The notes below the pieces were generated by a model that did not search any database, was not told where the DNA came from, and was given only the letters and a program-made list of their open reading frames with translations. Source: an uncultured Parabacteroides sp. (GTDB lineage: Bacteria > Bacteroidota > Bacteroidia > Bacteroidales > Tannerellaceae). From it: DNA of 15,557 bases. Both the position numbers and the translations under genes were made by a program. Positions 7,129 to 14,399 of the stretch are shown one piece after another (the stretch's first letter is position 1; the number at the start of each line of letters is the position of its first letter). Location of the stretch: the NCBI GenBank assembly GCA_900552415.1, contig USAD01000027.1:1-15557 (forward strand), read 5' to 3'.

Positions 7129-7149
7129 TGCGCCTAAGATAAACATATT

Positions 7150-9222
7150 ATGGAAAATAGATACCACTATTTCAAGCGGGATATCAGCTGGCTCTCCTTC
7201 AACTATCGTGTTCTGCTGGAGGCCGAGGATACGAGTCTGCCTATCTATGAGCGGATTAAGTTCCTGTCGATCTACTCGTCGAACCTGGAGGAATTTTATG
7301 AGATCCGGGTCGCTGAGCATCGGGCGGTCGTGATGAAGAAACGTTTCTCTGATGAGAGCTGTGCCGAAGCCGAGGCGGTCCTGTTAGCCATTACCGACGA
7401 GGTGAACCGCCAGCAACGGGCCTATTATCGTATTTTCTCTGAGCAGATCTTGCCCGAGTTGAACCGCCAGAATATCTATCTTTACCAGAGCGAGACGGTC
7501 GAGCCATTCCATCAGGAATTTGTCTGCCGTTACTTTAACGAGGAGGTGTTTCCCTTCCTCTCGCCGGTGATGATCCAGCGGGATGAGATCCGGACCTTTA
7601 TTCGCGACCGGCGGTTGTATCTGATCGTCCGGATGACGAAGCGGGGAAAACGGTCGGATGGCGTTTTCCATTATGCCTTGATGAAGATTCCTTTCTCGAA
7701 GGTACCTCGCTTTATTGAGCTGCCTGATCATGATGGGCGGCATTATCTGATGTTTATCGACGACATGATCCGTGCCAATTTACAAAGTGTCTTTCCCGGT
7801 TATGAGATTGAGAGTTGCTACAGTATCAAGATCTCACGCGACGCCGATATTTACCTGGATCATGAGGAGAAAGGCAGCCTGGTTGCCGATATTAAGGAGA
7901 AGGTGAAGAAACGGAAGATCGGGGCGTTGAGTCGTTTTATGTACGACCAGGCGATGCCGGAGGATTTCCTTCGCGATATTTGCGCCGCATTTGGCGTAGC
8001 CGATGAGGATCTGGTGCGAGGTGGGCGATATCACAACTTGCAGGATCTTTCCAAATTACCCAATCCGGTGGGCAAATCATTGGAGCAGCAACCGTTGGCG
8101 CCAATGCGGGTGCCGTTCCTCGATGGGATGGGTTCGATGTTTAAGGCGGTGAAGCGGCGGGATGTGTTGTTGCATTTCCCGTATGAGTCGTTCGATTACC
8201 TGATCCGCTTCCTGATGGAGGCCGCTTTCGATCCGACTGTCGAGGAGATCAAGATTACCCAATATCGGGTAGCGGAAAACTCGGCTGTAGTCAATACGTT
8301 AGTCAGTGCGGCGCAGAACGGCAAACGGGTGACTGTCTTTGTTGAGTTGAAGGCCCGTTTCGATGAGGAAAACAATCTTTCGACCGCTGAGCGGATGAGG
8401 CAGGCCGGCATCCGGATTATCTACAGCATTCCCGGTCTGAAGGTGCATGCCAAAGTGGCTTTGATCCTGAGGAAGGAGAAAGCCGATGGTGCTCGTCGTC
8501 GTGACTTGGTTTACTTGAGCACGGGCAATTTTAATGAGAAGACCGCCAAGATCTATTCCGATATGGCGTTGCTCACTGCCAACGAGGCGCTGGTGCGGGA
8601 TGTCGATACTCTGTTCGCTCTTTTGGAAGGTCGCCAGCCGGAACCGGCTTTCACGCATCTCCTGGTTGCACGGCATAATATGGTGCCCGAACTGCGGACA
8701 ATGATCCAGCGGGAGATTGATCATGTGGCAGCAGGTCGGAAAGGTTATATCCTGCTAAAGATGAATGGCCTGCACGATCCGGGCATGATTGACGAGCTTT
8801 ATCGGGCCAGCGAGGCGGGCGTGCGGATCGACCTGATTGTGCGCGGCATCTGTTGCCTGATGCCCGACCAGCCTTATAGCGCGAATATCGAGGTAACCCG
8901 CATTGTTGATATGTTCCTTGAGCACTCGCGGATTTGGTATTTCTATAACGATGGGGCGGAAGATCTCTTCCTGACTTCGGCCGATTGGATGAAGCGGAAC
9001 TTGAATCGCCGGATCGAGACCGCTTTCCCGATTCTCGATCCCGACATCAAGCGTGAGATCATCGATATCCTCCAAATCCAGCTGAGAGATAATGTGAAGG
9101 CTTGTCGTCTCGATGGCGAGTTGCGTAACCGGTTCAAGCGTGATGCGAATCCCGTGAAGGTCCGGGCGCAAATGGCTATCTATGATTATTTGAGACGCAA
9201 GAACGAGCCGACGGACGAGTGA
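7150..9222 (+). CDS. ppk1: Polyphosphate kinase 1
   Basis: PPK1 reversibly moves the gamma phosphate of ATP to long-chain polyphosphate through a phosphohistidine. The 690-residue length matches the family (about 690). The N-terminal domain begins with the typical YFKRDISWLSFNYRVL and SSNLEEFYEIRV. The two C-terminal phospholipase D-like halves contain the conserved histidines: H433 in GLKVHAKVAL (the phosphorylated residue in characterised enzymes) and H592 in FLEHSR. LSTGNFNEKTAKIYSD and VRGICCLMP are further family signatures. It is likely monocistronic: it is divergent from the phosphoesterase gene and converges on the rRNA methyltransferase gene, whose stop lies 5 bases past its own. No ppx exopolyphosphatase is next to it. 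Confidence 0.97.
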   Translation: MENRYHYFKRDISWLSFNYRVLLEAEDTSLPIYERIKFLSIYSSNLEEFYEIRVAEHRAVVMKKRFSDESCAEAEAVLLAITDEVNRQQRAYYRIFSEQILPELNRQNIYLYQSETVEPFHQEFVCRYFNEEVFPFLSPVMIQRDEIRTFIRDRRLYLIVRMTKRGKRSDGVFHYALMKIPFSKVPRFIELPDHDGRHYLMFIDDMIRANLQSVFPGYEIESCYSIKISRDADIYLDHEEKGSLVADIKEKVKKRKIGALSRFMYDQAMPEDFLRDICAAFGVADEDLVRGGRYHNLQDLSKLPNPVGKSLEQQPLAPMRVPFLDGMGSMFKAVKRRDVLLHFPYESFDYLIRFLMEAAFDPTVEEIKITQYRVAENSAVVNTLVSAAQNGKRVTVFVELKARFDEENNLSTAERMRQAGIRIIYSIPGLKVHAKVALILRKEKADGARRRDLVYLSTGNFNEKTAKIYSDMALLTANEALVRDVDTLFALLEGRQPEPAFTHLLVARHNMVPELRTMIQREIDHVAAGRKGYILLKMNGLHDPGMIDELYRASEAGVRIDLIVRGICCLMPDQPYSANIEVTRIVDMFLEHSRIWYFYNDGAEDLFLTSADWMKRNLNRRIETAFPILDPDIKREIIDILQIQLRDNVKACRLDGELRNRFKRDANPVKVRAQMAIYDYLRRKNEPTDE

Positions 9223-9227
9223 CAGGT

Positions 9228-10634
9228 CTAAAGACCAGCCGGCTCGTCCGGCAAATAGCCGCTTCGGATACGCCACTCTTGCGGGTAGAGATTGTTCGAG
9301 CGGTTGCCCAAATGTTTCACGAAGCCCAGCGGTATACCTTGATAACGCATGAGCAGATAGCCTTTCGGTAATCCTTCCGGCAAGGTGATAGCCTCTTTCC
9401 GTAGATAACGGATTGCCTCTTCCCAAGTCAGTTCTGCGTCGGGAAAGGCTGATGGGTTCAGTTCCTGGCTTAGTGCGAGCGCTTGCGACGGGATCAGGTC
9501 TTTTCCCTTCGATTCGCCAACTACGACACCTGCCGAGAGGATTCTCAGTCGCTTGTCTCGAATTCGATCGATGAAGGACTTATGCGTTGTCGGGATCATG
9601 CGGAGTTGTGGGCCGTCCCATTCCAACGTGATATTCTCTTTCTCCCTGAAATAATCCCAAGCCTCTTGGGGAATTGGTAAGGTTGCCTTTTTATCCTTTT
9701 TCCCCTTGTTCTTTGAGCTTTTTGTGGGGCGTTCGTTCTCTGCCTCATATTCTTCGTCACCCTCTTTGCGGAGAACGGCCAGGAAAAAGCCTTCACCCTT
9801 TGTTTTGTGTGGGAAGAAGCGATAGACCGGATTGCCATAACGTAAGGGACCGGTAACATGCCAAGTCTCGTCGGTTGCGACAGGAAGCGCCTCGGCACCC
9901 AGTTCCTCGACGATGTGGCGCACATTCTCTTCATCCTCTTCTGTGTTGTAAGTACAGGTGCTGTATATCAATAAGCCTCCTGGCCGTAAAGCAGGCCAGA
10001 TGTCGTGTAGGATCCGACGCTGGCGAGCGGCACAGAGTTGCACGTTCTCCACGCTCCATTCGCCGACGCTGGCCTCATCTTTCCGGAACATGCCTTCTCC
10101 GGAGCAGGGAACGTCGGTCACGATCAGGTCGAATTGCTCCGGCAGCGCTTCACCGATCTCCGCCGGGTCGTTATTGAGAACGATGGTCGAGGCATTTCCC
10201 CATTTGGCCAGGTTCTCGGCGAGGATATAACTCCGGTTGCGGATCACTTCGTTACTGACCAGCAGGCTTCCGTCGGGTAACAGGCTCGACAAGTGAGTCG
10301 ATTTGCCACCGGGTGCGGCGCAGAGGTCGAGGCAACGGACAGGCGTTGTTACATAGGTACGGATCGCCTGCTCGAGGAACATTGATGAGGCCTCTTGCAC
10401 ATAATAGGCGCCAGCATGGAAGAGCGGATCGAATGTGAAGGCCAGGCGGCGTGGCAGATAATAACCTGTATCGCACCAACCAACAGGCTCGCCGTCTTTG
10501 GGCGCTTGCGTCCCTTTTGCCCGGTTGATCCGGACGCTGACTGGCGTATCTGCTATCAGGGCTGCTTCCAGTTGACTATACTCATCGCCCAGCAGGGCCT
10601 TTGTTCTCGTGATGAAATCTATAGGAAATGGCAT
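9228..10634 (-). CDS. rsmF: NOL1/NOP2/Sun-type (RsmF-like) rRNA cytosine-C5 methyltransferase
   Basis: The 468-residue protein is an S-adenosylmethionine-dependent RNA m5C methyltransferase. SAM binding is shown by CLDLCAAPGGKSTHL (101-115). The two catalytic cysteines are C177 in DVPCSGEGMFRKDE (motif IV) and C227 in STCTYNTEEDEEN (motif VI). A Lys/Glu-rich linker (about 291-317) leads to a C-terminal PUA-like domain ending near MRYQGIPLGFVKHLGNRSNN. The domain order and length resemble RsmF/YebU, which makes m5C1407 in the decoding region of E. coli 16S rRNA; the exact target here is inferred. The gene is convergent with ppk1 and divergent from an RsmI-like methylase, with its -7 box at 10655-10662 giving a leader of about 14 bases. 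Confidence 0.9.
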   Translation of the reverse strand: MPFPIDFITRTKALLGDEYSQLEAALIADTPVSVRINRAKGTQAPKDGEPVGWCDTGYYLPRRLAFTFDPLFHAGAYYVQEASSMFLEQAIRTYVTTPVRCLDLCAAPGGKSTHLSSLLPDGSLLVSNEVIRNRSYILAENLAKWGNASTIVLNNDPAEIGEALPEQFDLIVTDVPCSGEGMFRKDEASVGEWSVENVQLCAARQRRILHDIWPALRPGGLLIYSTCTYNTEEDEENVRHIVEELGAEALPVATDETWHVTGPLRYGNPVYRFFPHKTKGEGFFLAVLRKEGDEEYEAENERPTKSSKNKGKKDKKATLPIPQEAWDYFREKENITLEWDGPQLRMIPTTHKSFIDRIRDKRLRILSAGVVVGESKGKDLIPSQALALSQELNPSAFPDAELTWEEAIRYLRKEAITLPEGLPKGYLLMRYQGIPLGFVKHLGNRSNNLYPQEWRIRSGYLPDEPAGL

Positions 10635-10654
10635 GATTTATGATATGTTTTCCG

Positions 10655-10662
10655 CAAAAGTA
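10655..10662 (-). promoter_or_regulatory. -7 box for the RsmF-like gene
   Basis: On the minus strand the sequence reads TACTTTTG, an exact TANNTTTG match followed by C. It lies about 20 bases before the ATG at 10634. One base separates it from the plus-strand box at 10664-10671, so the two promoters are back to back. No clear -33 TTTG is seen. Confidence 0.5.
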
Positions 10663-10663
10663 G

Positions 10664-10671
10664 TATTTTCG
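10664..10671 (+). promoter_or_regulatory. Near-consensus -7 box for the RsmI-like gene cluster
   Basis: TATTTTCG matches TANNTTTG at seven of eight positions. If used, transcription starts at about 10677-10679, right at the ATG at 10678, which would give a leaderless message or favour the in-frame ATG at 10687. It adjoins the opposite-strand box at 10655-10662. Confidence 0.4.
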
Positions 10672-10677
10672 CGCAAA

Positions 10678-11391
10678 ATGAATCCTATGCAAGCAGCGCT
10701 TTTCCTGATTCCGGTTACTTTAGGTGAGACGGAGCATCGCCGGGTGCTTCCGGAATATAACCGGGATATCGTTTTGGGAATCCGGTATTTCATAGTCGAG
10801 AACATTCGGACAGCCCGTCGTTTCCTGAAGCGGGTAGATCGTTCGATCGAGATCGACGACCTGACATTCGCCGAATTGAATAAGCACACGTCGCCTGAGG
10901 CGGTTGCTGGTTATCTGGAGCCCTTGGCTCGTGGTGAGAGCGTGGGCGTCATCTCGGAAGCGGGTTGTCCGGCTATAGCGGATCCGGGAGCGGACGTGGT
11001 GGCGATCGCCCAGCGGAAAGGCTATCGGGTAGTTCCGTTGGTTGGACCCTCTTCTATCTTATTGGCTCTGATGGCCTCGGGATTCAATGGGCAGAGTTTC
11101 GCTTTTCATGGTTATCTCCCGATCGAGGCAGCCGAGCGAACGAACGCGATCAAGCGCCTGGAGGGTAGGATCTATTCCGAGCACCAGACGCAACTTTTCA
11201 TCGAGACACCTTATCGCAACAACAAGCTGGTTGAGGAATTGATTCGGACTTGCCGGCCTTCCACGAAATTGTGTATCGCCTCCAACGTAACTTGCGAGGA
11301 CGAGTATATTCATGTCCGTCCAATCAAGGAATGGGCGGGAAAGGTGCCCGACTTGAGTAAGAAACCAACACTTTTCTTGATTTATAAATAA
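10678..11391 (+). CDS. RsmI-like SAM-dependent methyltransferase (tetrapyrrole methylase fold), short form
   Basis: From the ATG at 10678 the protein has 237 residues. The frame is open further upstream to 10609, but that would overlap the divergent gene and its promoter. A second ATG at 10687 (MQAALFLIPV) is also a plausible start. Family signatures are FLIPVTLGETE (9-19), GVISEAGCPAIADPGADVV (90-108), VVPLVGPSSILLALMASGF (118-136) and LFIETPYRNNKLVEEL (173-188), which match the RsmI motifs in order. RsmI makes the 2'-O-methyl group on C1402 of 16S rRNA in E. coli. This form is shorter than E. coli RsmI (286), and the usual AEDTR stretch is replaced by VENIRTARRF (40-49). It may therefore be the Bacteroidetes paralog rather than RsmI itself. 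It heads a tight run with the next three genes. Confidence 0.8.
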   Translation: MNPMQAALFLIPVTLGETEHRRVLPEYNRDIVLGIRYFIVENIRTARRFLKRVDRSIEIDDLTFAELNKHTSPEAVAGYLEPLARGESVGVISEAGCPAIADPGADVVAIAQRKGYRVVPLVGPSSILLALMASGFNGQSFAFHGYLPIEAAERTNAIKRLEGRIYSEHQTQLFIETPYRNNKLVEELIRTCRPSTKLCIASNVTCEDEYIHVRPIKEWAGKVPDLSKKPTLFLIYK

Positions 11392-11964
11392 ATGGAAGGT
11401 TATCAAGCGCACGAGACAGCCGTGATCGATGAGGGTTGCCAAATCGGTCAGGGAACGAGGATCTGGCATTTCTCGCATCTCATGGCAGGATGCGTCGTGG
11501 GCGAGCGGTGTAATATTGGCCAGAACGTGGTGGTGTCACCGGGTGTCGTGTTGGGCGATGGCGTGAAGGTGCAAAACAACGTCTCGATCTATACGGGTGT
11601 CATCTGCGAGGACGAGGTTTTTCTTGGTCCCAGCTGTGTCTTCACCAACGTGATCAATCCCCGGAGCGCGATTGTTCGCAAAGACCAATATCGGCAGACG
11701 CTCGTTCGTCGGGGCGCGTCGATCGGTGCCAACGCCACGATTGTCTGTGGCCATACGATCGGTCAATATGCCATGATTGGCGCTGGTGCGGTCGTGACAA
11801 AGGATGTGCCGGATTATGCGCTGGTCGTGGGCAATCCTTCTCATCAGATTGGCTGGGTGAGCGCTTATGGTCATCGACTGGCGTTCGATGAGTCGGGAGT
11901 GGCGATCTGTCCGGAGAGCGGGCAGCGTTATCGGCTGGAGGGTGAGACGGTACGCCCTCTTTAA
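11392..11964 (+). CDS. WlbB/WbpD-like left-handed beta-helix N-acetyltransferase
   Basis: This 190-residue protein is built of hexapeptide repeats (for example [47 protein letters not shown]), the left-handed beta-helix of acyl-CoA-dependent acyltransferases. [20 protein letters not shown] and the C-terminal [16 protein letters not shown] follow the WlbB/WbpD/WxcM-N group. That group N-acetylates UDP-3-amino sugars or transfers acyl groups to dTDP-3-amino sugars for surface polysaccharide. The enzymes that would make such a substrate (dehydrogenase and aminotransferase) are not in the window, so the substrate is unknown. The ATG directly follows the TAA of the RsmI-like gene (TAAATG), which suggests translational coupling. 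Confidence 0.82.
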   Translation: MEGYQAHETAVIDEGCQIGQGTRIWHFSHLMAGCVVGERCNIGQNVVVSPGVVLGDGVKVQNNVSIYTGVICEDEVFLGPSCVFTNVINPRSAIVRKDQYRQTLVRRGASIGANATIVCGHTIGQYAMIGAGAVVTKDVPDYALVVGNPSHQIGWVSAYGHRLAFDESGVAICPESGQRYRLEGETVRPL

Positions 11965-11992
11965 GAAGAAGGTTTTTAATTAGGTTGAAGAT

Positions 11993-13363
11993 ATGTCGAA
12001 GGTGAAAGAGATGACGACAGGCCCGGCCCTGCCGTTGATTTTTAGTTTTACGATGCCCTTGTTGCTGGGTAACCTCCTGCAGCAGACCTATTCTCTGATT
12101 GATGCCTCGATCGTGGGGAAATTTCTGGGCATAAACGCACTGGCCTCTGTTGGTGCCAGTACTTCCGTTATTTTTCTGATCTTGGGCTTCTGTAATGGTT
12201 GTTGTTGCGGTTTTGGTATTCCAGTCGCTCAGAAATTCGGTGCCCGCGATTATGCGACGATGCGTCGTTATGTGACAGTCGCCCTCCAGCTCGCTCTGGT
12301 GATGTCCGTCGCGATCGCCGCTATCTCAGGTTATTATTGTCGGGACATCTTGCGGATGATGCGGACACCCGACCTTATTTTCGATGGGGCTTACGATTAT
12401 TTGCTGGTCACCTTTATAGGCATTCCTTGTACCTTTTTCTATAATCTGTTGGCCAGCATCATCCGGGCCTTGGGCGACAGTAAGACTCCTTTCTGGTTCT
12501 TACTCTTGTCGACAGTGCTGAATGTCTTTCTCGACCTGTTTTGCATTCTTGTGCTTGGCTGGGGTGTGATGGGCGCGGCGATCGCCACAGTGGTTTCGCA
12601 AGGCGTTTCCGCTTTGCTCTGCTATTTTTATATGATTCGTAAGTTCCCGATTCTTCGTCCCGAATCGGCCAGCGACAGGAAATTCCATTCTGGTTTGGCA
12701 AGGACGCTTCTGGCGATGGGCGTCCCGATGGGCTTGCAGTTTTCCATCACGGCAATAGGCAGCATTATGTTGCAGAGCGCGAATAATGCTTTGGGCACGA
12801 CCTGTGTGGCGGCTTTCACCTCCGCGATCCGGATCAAGATGTTCTTCATTTGTCCGTTCGAGAGCTTGGGCATTGCCATGGCGACTTATGGCGGGCAGAA
12901 CTATGGCGCTGGCAAGCCTGGACGGATCTGGCAGGGCGTGAAGGTCAGCTCGGCGATGATGTTCGCTTATGCGTTGGTGGTCGCCGCTATCTTGTTGCTT
13001 TTTTCCCGTCAGTTGGCTCTGCTCTTTGTTGATCCGCATGAGACGGAGATCCTCGATAAGGCGGCGCTCTATTTGCACGTCTCCTGCTTCTTTTTCCCGA
13101 TCTTGGGTCTGCTTTGTATCTTGCGCTATACGATCCAGGGTGTTGGTTTCAGTAATTTCGCCATGTTTTCAGGCGTGATGGAGATGATCGCCCGTACATT
13201 GGTCAGTCTTTATGCGGTGCCCGCCTGGGGTTATCTGGCGGTCTGTTTTGGTGACCCAACGGCTTGGATTGCCGCCGACCTTTTCCTGGTGCCCGCTTTT
13301 TGGTATGTATATAAACAGATAAAGAAAAGGAATCATGAGAAAGATGCTTTGTCCGCAATGTAA
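11993..13363 (+). CDS. MATE-family multidrug/cation exporter
   Basis: The 456-residue inner-membrane protein has about twelve hydrophobic segments arranged in two similar halves, as in MATE transporters that export drugs or metabolites in exchange for Na+ or H+. The start matches the family closely: TTGPALPLIFSFTMPLLLGN then LLQQTYSLIDASIVGKFLG, and later VAQKFGARD. The second half opens with GVPMGLQFSITAIGSIMLQ and has GQNYGAGKPGRI, the equivalent of the first-half loop. A cysteine cluster (FCNGCCCGF, about 68-76) is notable. Substrate cannot be read from sequence. It follows the acyltransferase by 28 bases, and its last 29 bases overlap the next gene. Confidence 0.93.
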   Translation: MSKVKEMTTGPALPLIFSFTMPLLLGNLLQQTYSLIDASIVGKFLGINALASVGASTSVIFLILGFCNGCCCGFGIPVAQKFGARDYATMRRYVTVALQLALVMSVAIAAISGYYCRDILRMMRTPDLIFDGAYDYLLVTFIGIPCTFFYNLLASIIRALGDSKTPFWFLLLSTVLNVFLDLFCILVLGWGVMGAAIATVVSQGVSALLCYFYMIRKFPILRPESASDRKFHSGLARTLLAMGVPMGLQFSITAIGSIMLQSANNALGTTCVAAFTSAIRIKMFFICPFESLGIAMATYGGQNYGAGKPGRIWQGVKVSSAMMFAYALVVAAILLLFSRQLALLFVDPHETEILDKAALYLHVSCFFFPILGLLCILRYTIQGVGFSNFAMFSGVMEMIARTLVSLYAVPAWGYLAVCFGDPTAWIAADLFLVPAFWYVYKQIKKRNHEKDALSAM

Positions 13364-13547
13364 GATCTCGAGTTTTTATGTGAAAAACGCCAATGGTGAG
13401 CGTCGTTTGGTGTACGTGACCGCCGAGGGCGAGGTGGTGCCCAAGCGCCCGGAAGAGTCGCTCGAGGGATTCGATCTCTCGGAGGTCTATTGCCTGGGTT
13501 GCTCGTGGCATGGGGCGCCAAGACGTGCCAAATCGTCCGCTTGGTGA
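13335..13547 (+). CDS. 70-residue two-CxxC zinc-ribbon-like protein
   Basis: This small soluble protein has two CxxC knuckles, C6/C9 (LCPQC) and C53/C56 (YCLGC), separated by 43 residues containing strand-like stretches (FYVKNANGERRLVYVTAEGE). The arrangement fits one structural zinc ribbon. It ends with a basic tail (PRRAKSSAW). The gene starts inside the MATE gene in another frame (overlap 13335-13363) and has an A/G-rich AAAGGAATC leader, so translation is probably coupled to the exporter. I recall similar short hypothetical proteins in Bacteroidales but no assigned function. The two CxxC pairs, the leader and the coding-like composition make it a real gene in my judgement. Confidence 0.75.
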   Translation: MRKMLCPQCKISSFYVKNANGERRLVYVTAEGEVVPKRPEESLEGFDLSEVYCLGCSWHGAPRRAKSSAW

Positions 13548-13555
13548 TTTCCCTT
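13518..13555 (+). terminator. Possible intrinsic terminator at the end of the MATE/zinc-ribbon run
   Basis: CCAAGACG (13518-13525) can pair with CGTC (13534-13537) and TTGG (13541-13544), with a 3-nt bulge and an 8-nt loop. A T-rich tail follows, including five T residues at 13554-13558. It overlaps the zinc-ribbon stop codon and the end of the convergent regulator gene. The bulge makes it a moderate candidate only. Confidence 0.3.
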
Positions 13556-13557
13556 TT

Positions 13558-14316
13558 TCAAATGATGCCCAAAGCTCGGGCGACCCGACAGGCCTCGATA
13601 GAATTGCCTACTCGCAATTTCTCGAGAATTGCCTGGCGGTGGCGACTGACGGTGTTGATGCTGATGATAAGAGTTTCAGCTACCCGTTTGCTTGTCATAC
13701 CCTGATCGATCAATCGGAGAACCTGTTTCTCGCGGTCAGACAGAAGGCGGGAATCATCACGATCCCCAAGCTCGATCATCTCGCCGGTCAGTGAGTTGAC
13801 GGCGACACTGGTTGCCTGGGGTTCGAACAGTTGAGGCGTGTACAAACAAAGGGCCAGGCGTAAGCTGTTGTCGCTTGTGGTGTCCGGCAGATAGAAAAGT
13901 CGATGGGTGACTGGCAGGAAATGGCCTGCCGCGTCGCGCATGCGTAATTTATCCATAAGAAAGAAATCAAAACGTCTCTCTTTCGGCAGTCGTTTGATGA
14001 AATGAAAGAAACGGAGCTCTCCCAAATATTTGCCTTTCAGGTCGTCAGGATGCGCCAATTTCAGGATCTCGTCTTCCCAGATGGAGCAGACCTCGTCGGT
14101 CTTGCCCGCTTTTGTTAGGCCAAGCGTCTTCGAGAAACCGCCATAATAGATATAACTGGTGTTTGAGCGCATATCGCTCAGGACCGAGAGGGCATTTTCC
14201 ACTCGGGCATAGTGGCAGGCGATCATTTTATAGCGATCCAGTTCGTCGGGAGCCATTTGTTCCCTGACAAAGTCCTGTCGTAACAGTTCATGACTCAATT
14301 GGTGAGCGATATCCAT
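13558..14316 (-). CDS. LuxR-type transcription regulator with PAS-like sensor domain
   Basis: The 252-residue protein ends in a LuxR/GerE helix-turn-helix (about 191-252): LLSDREKQVLRLIDQGMTSK, then RVAETLIISINTVSRHRQAI and LEKLRV. The N-terminal part (about 50-165) includes LKLAHPDDLKGK (85-96), the typical HPDDL corner of a PAS fold, so it probably senses a small molecule or partner and binds DNA through the C-terminus. There is no receiver domain, so it is not a classical response regulator. It converges on the zinc-ribbon gene with 10 bases between. It is divergent from the sugar acetyltransferase, across a gap carrying a 16-bp palindrome, which makes that pair a candidate target and autoregulation possible (inference). 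Confidence 0.88.
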   Translation of the reverse strand: MDIAHQLSHELLRQDFVREQMAPDELDRYKMIACHYARVENALSVLSDMRSNTSYIYYGGFSKTLGLTKAGKTDEVCSIWEDEILKLAHPDDLKGKYLGELRFFHFIKRLPKERRFDFFLMDKLRMRDAAGHFLPVTHRLFYLPDTTSDNSLRLALCLYTPQLFEPQATSVAVNSLTGEMIELGDRDDSRLLSDREKQVLRLIDQGMTSKRVAETLIISINTVSRHRQAILEKLRVGNSIEACRVARALGII

Positions 14317-14363
14317 GGCAAAAATGGTTATTAATAATCATTGCGCGCTCAGACGCGGCATTA

Positions 14364-14379
14364 TACCTTCGCGAAGGTA
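14364..14379. promoter_or_regulatory. 16-bp perfect palindrome forming a -7-like box on both strands
   Basis: TACCTTCGCGAAGGTA is its own reverse complement. Each half reads TACCTTCG, one base from the -7 consensus TANNTTTG, on its own strand. The plus copy lies 28 bases before the acetyltransferase ATG at 14400, and the minus copy about 55 bases before the regulator ATG at 14316. It may be a bidirectional promoter, an operator, or both. It shares the TTCGCGAA core with the palindrome at 1237-1248. Confidence 0.5.
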
Positions 14380-14399
14380 ATTAAAATGAGAGGCAAATC

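Noticed and set aside
7100..7144. GTTTATC/GATAAAC inverted repeat between the phosphoesterase gene and ppk1
   Set aside because: Only 7 bp, AT-rich and 31 bases apart; expected by chance in such a spacer.
9225..9236. GGTCT-AA-AGACC hairpin at the ppk1/rsmF convergence as a terminator
   Set aside because: The stem is 5 bp with a 2-nt loop and no T-run follows on either strand; it also lies partly in the rsmF stop region.
8755..9426. 223-residue minus-strand open frame across the ppk1/rsmF junction
   Set aside because: It overlaps two well-supported genes with clear catalytic motifs and has no recognisable features of its own.
10609..10677. Upstream extension of the RsmI-like protein to the ATG at 10609
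   Set aside because: It would overlap the divergent RsmF-like coding region and both -7 boxes; family similarity begins only at about the ATG at 10687.
10665..10679. ATTTT/AAAAT inverted arms around CGCGC at the RsmI-like start
   Set aside because: The arms are 5 bp and the centre is not symmetric; the stretch is explained by the -7 box and the A-rich start region.
14328..14337. TTATTAATAA palindrome in the leader of the LuxR-type gene
   Set aside because: It is made only of A and T in an AT-rich gap, so the symmetry carries little weight.
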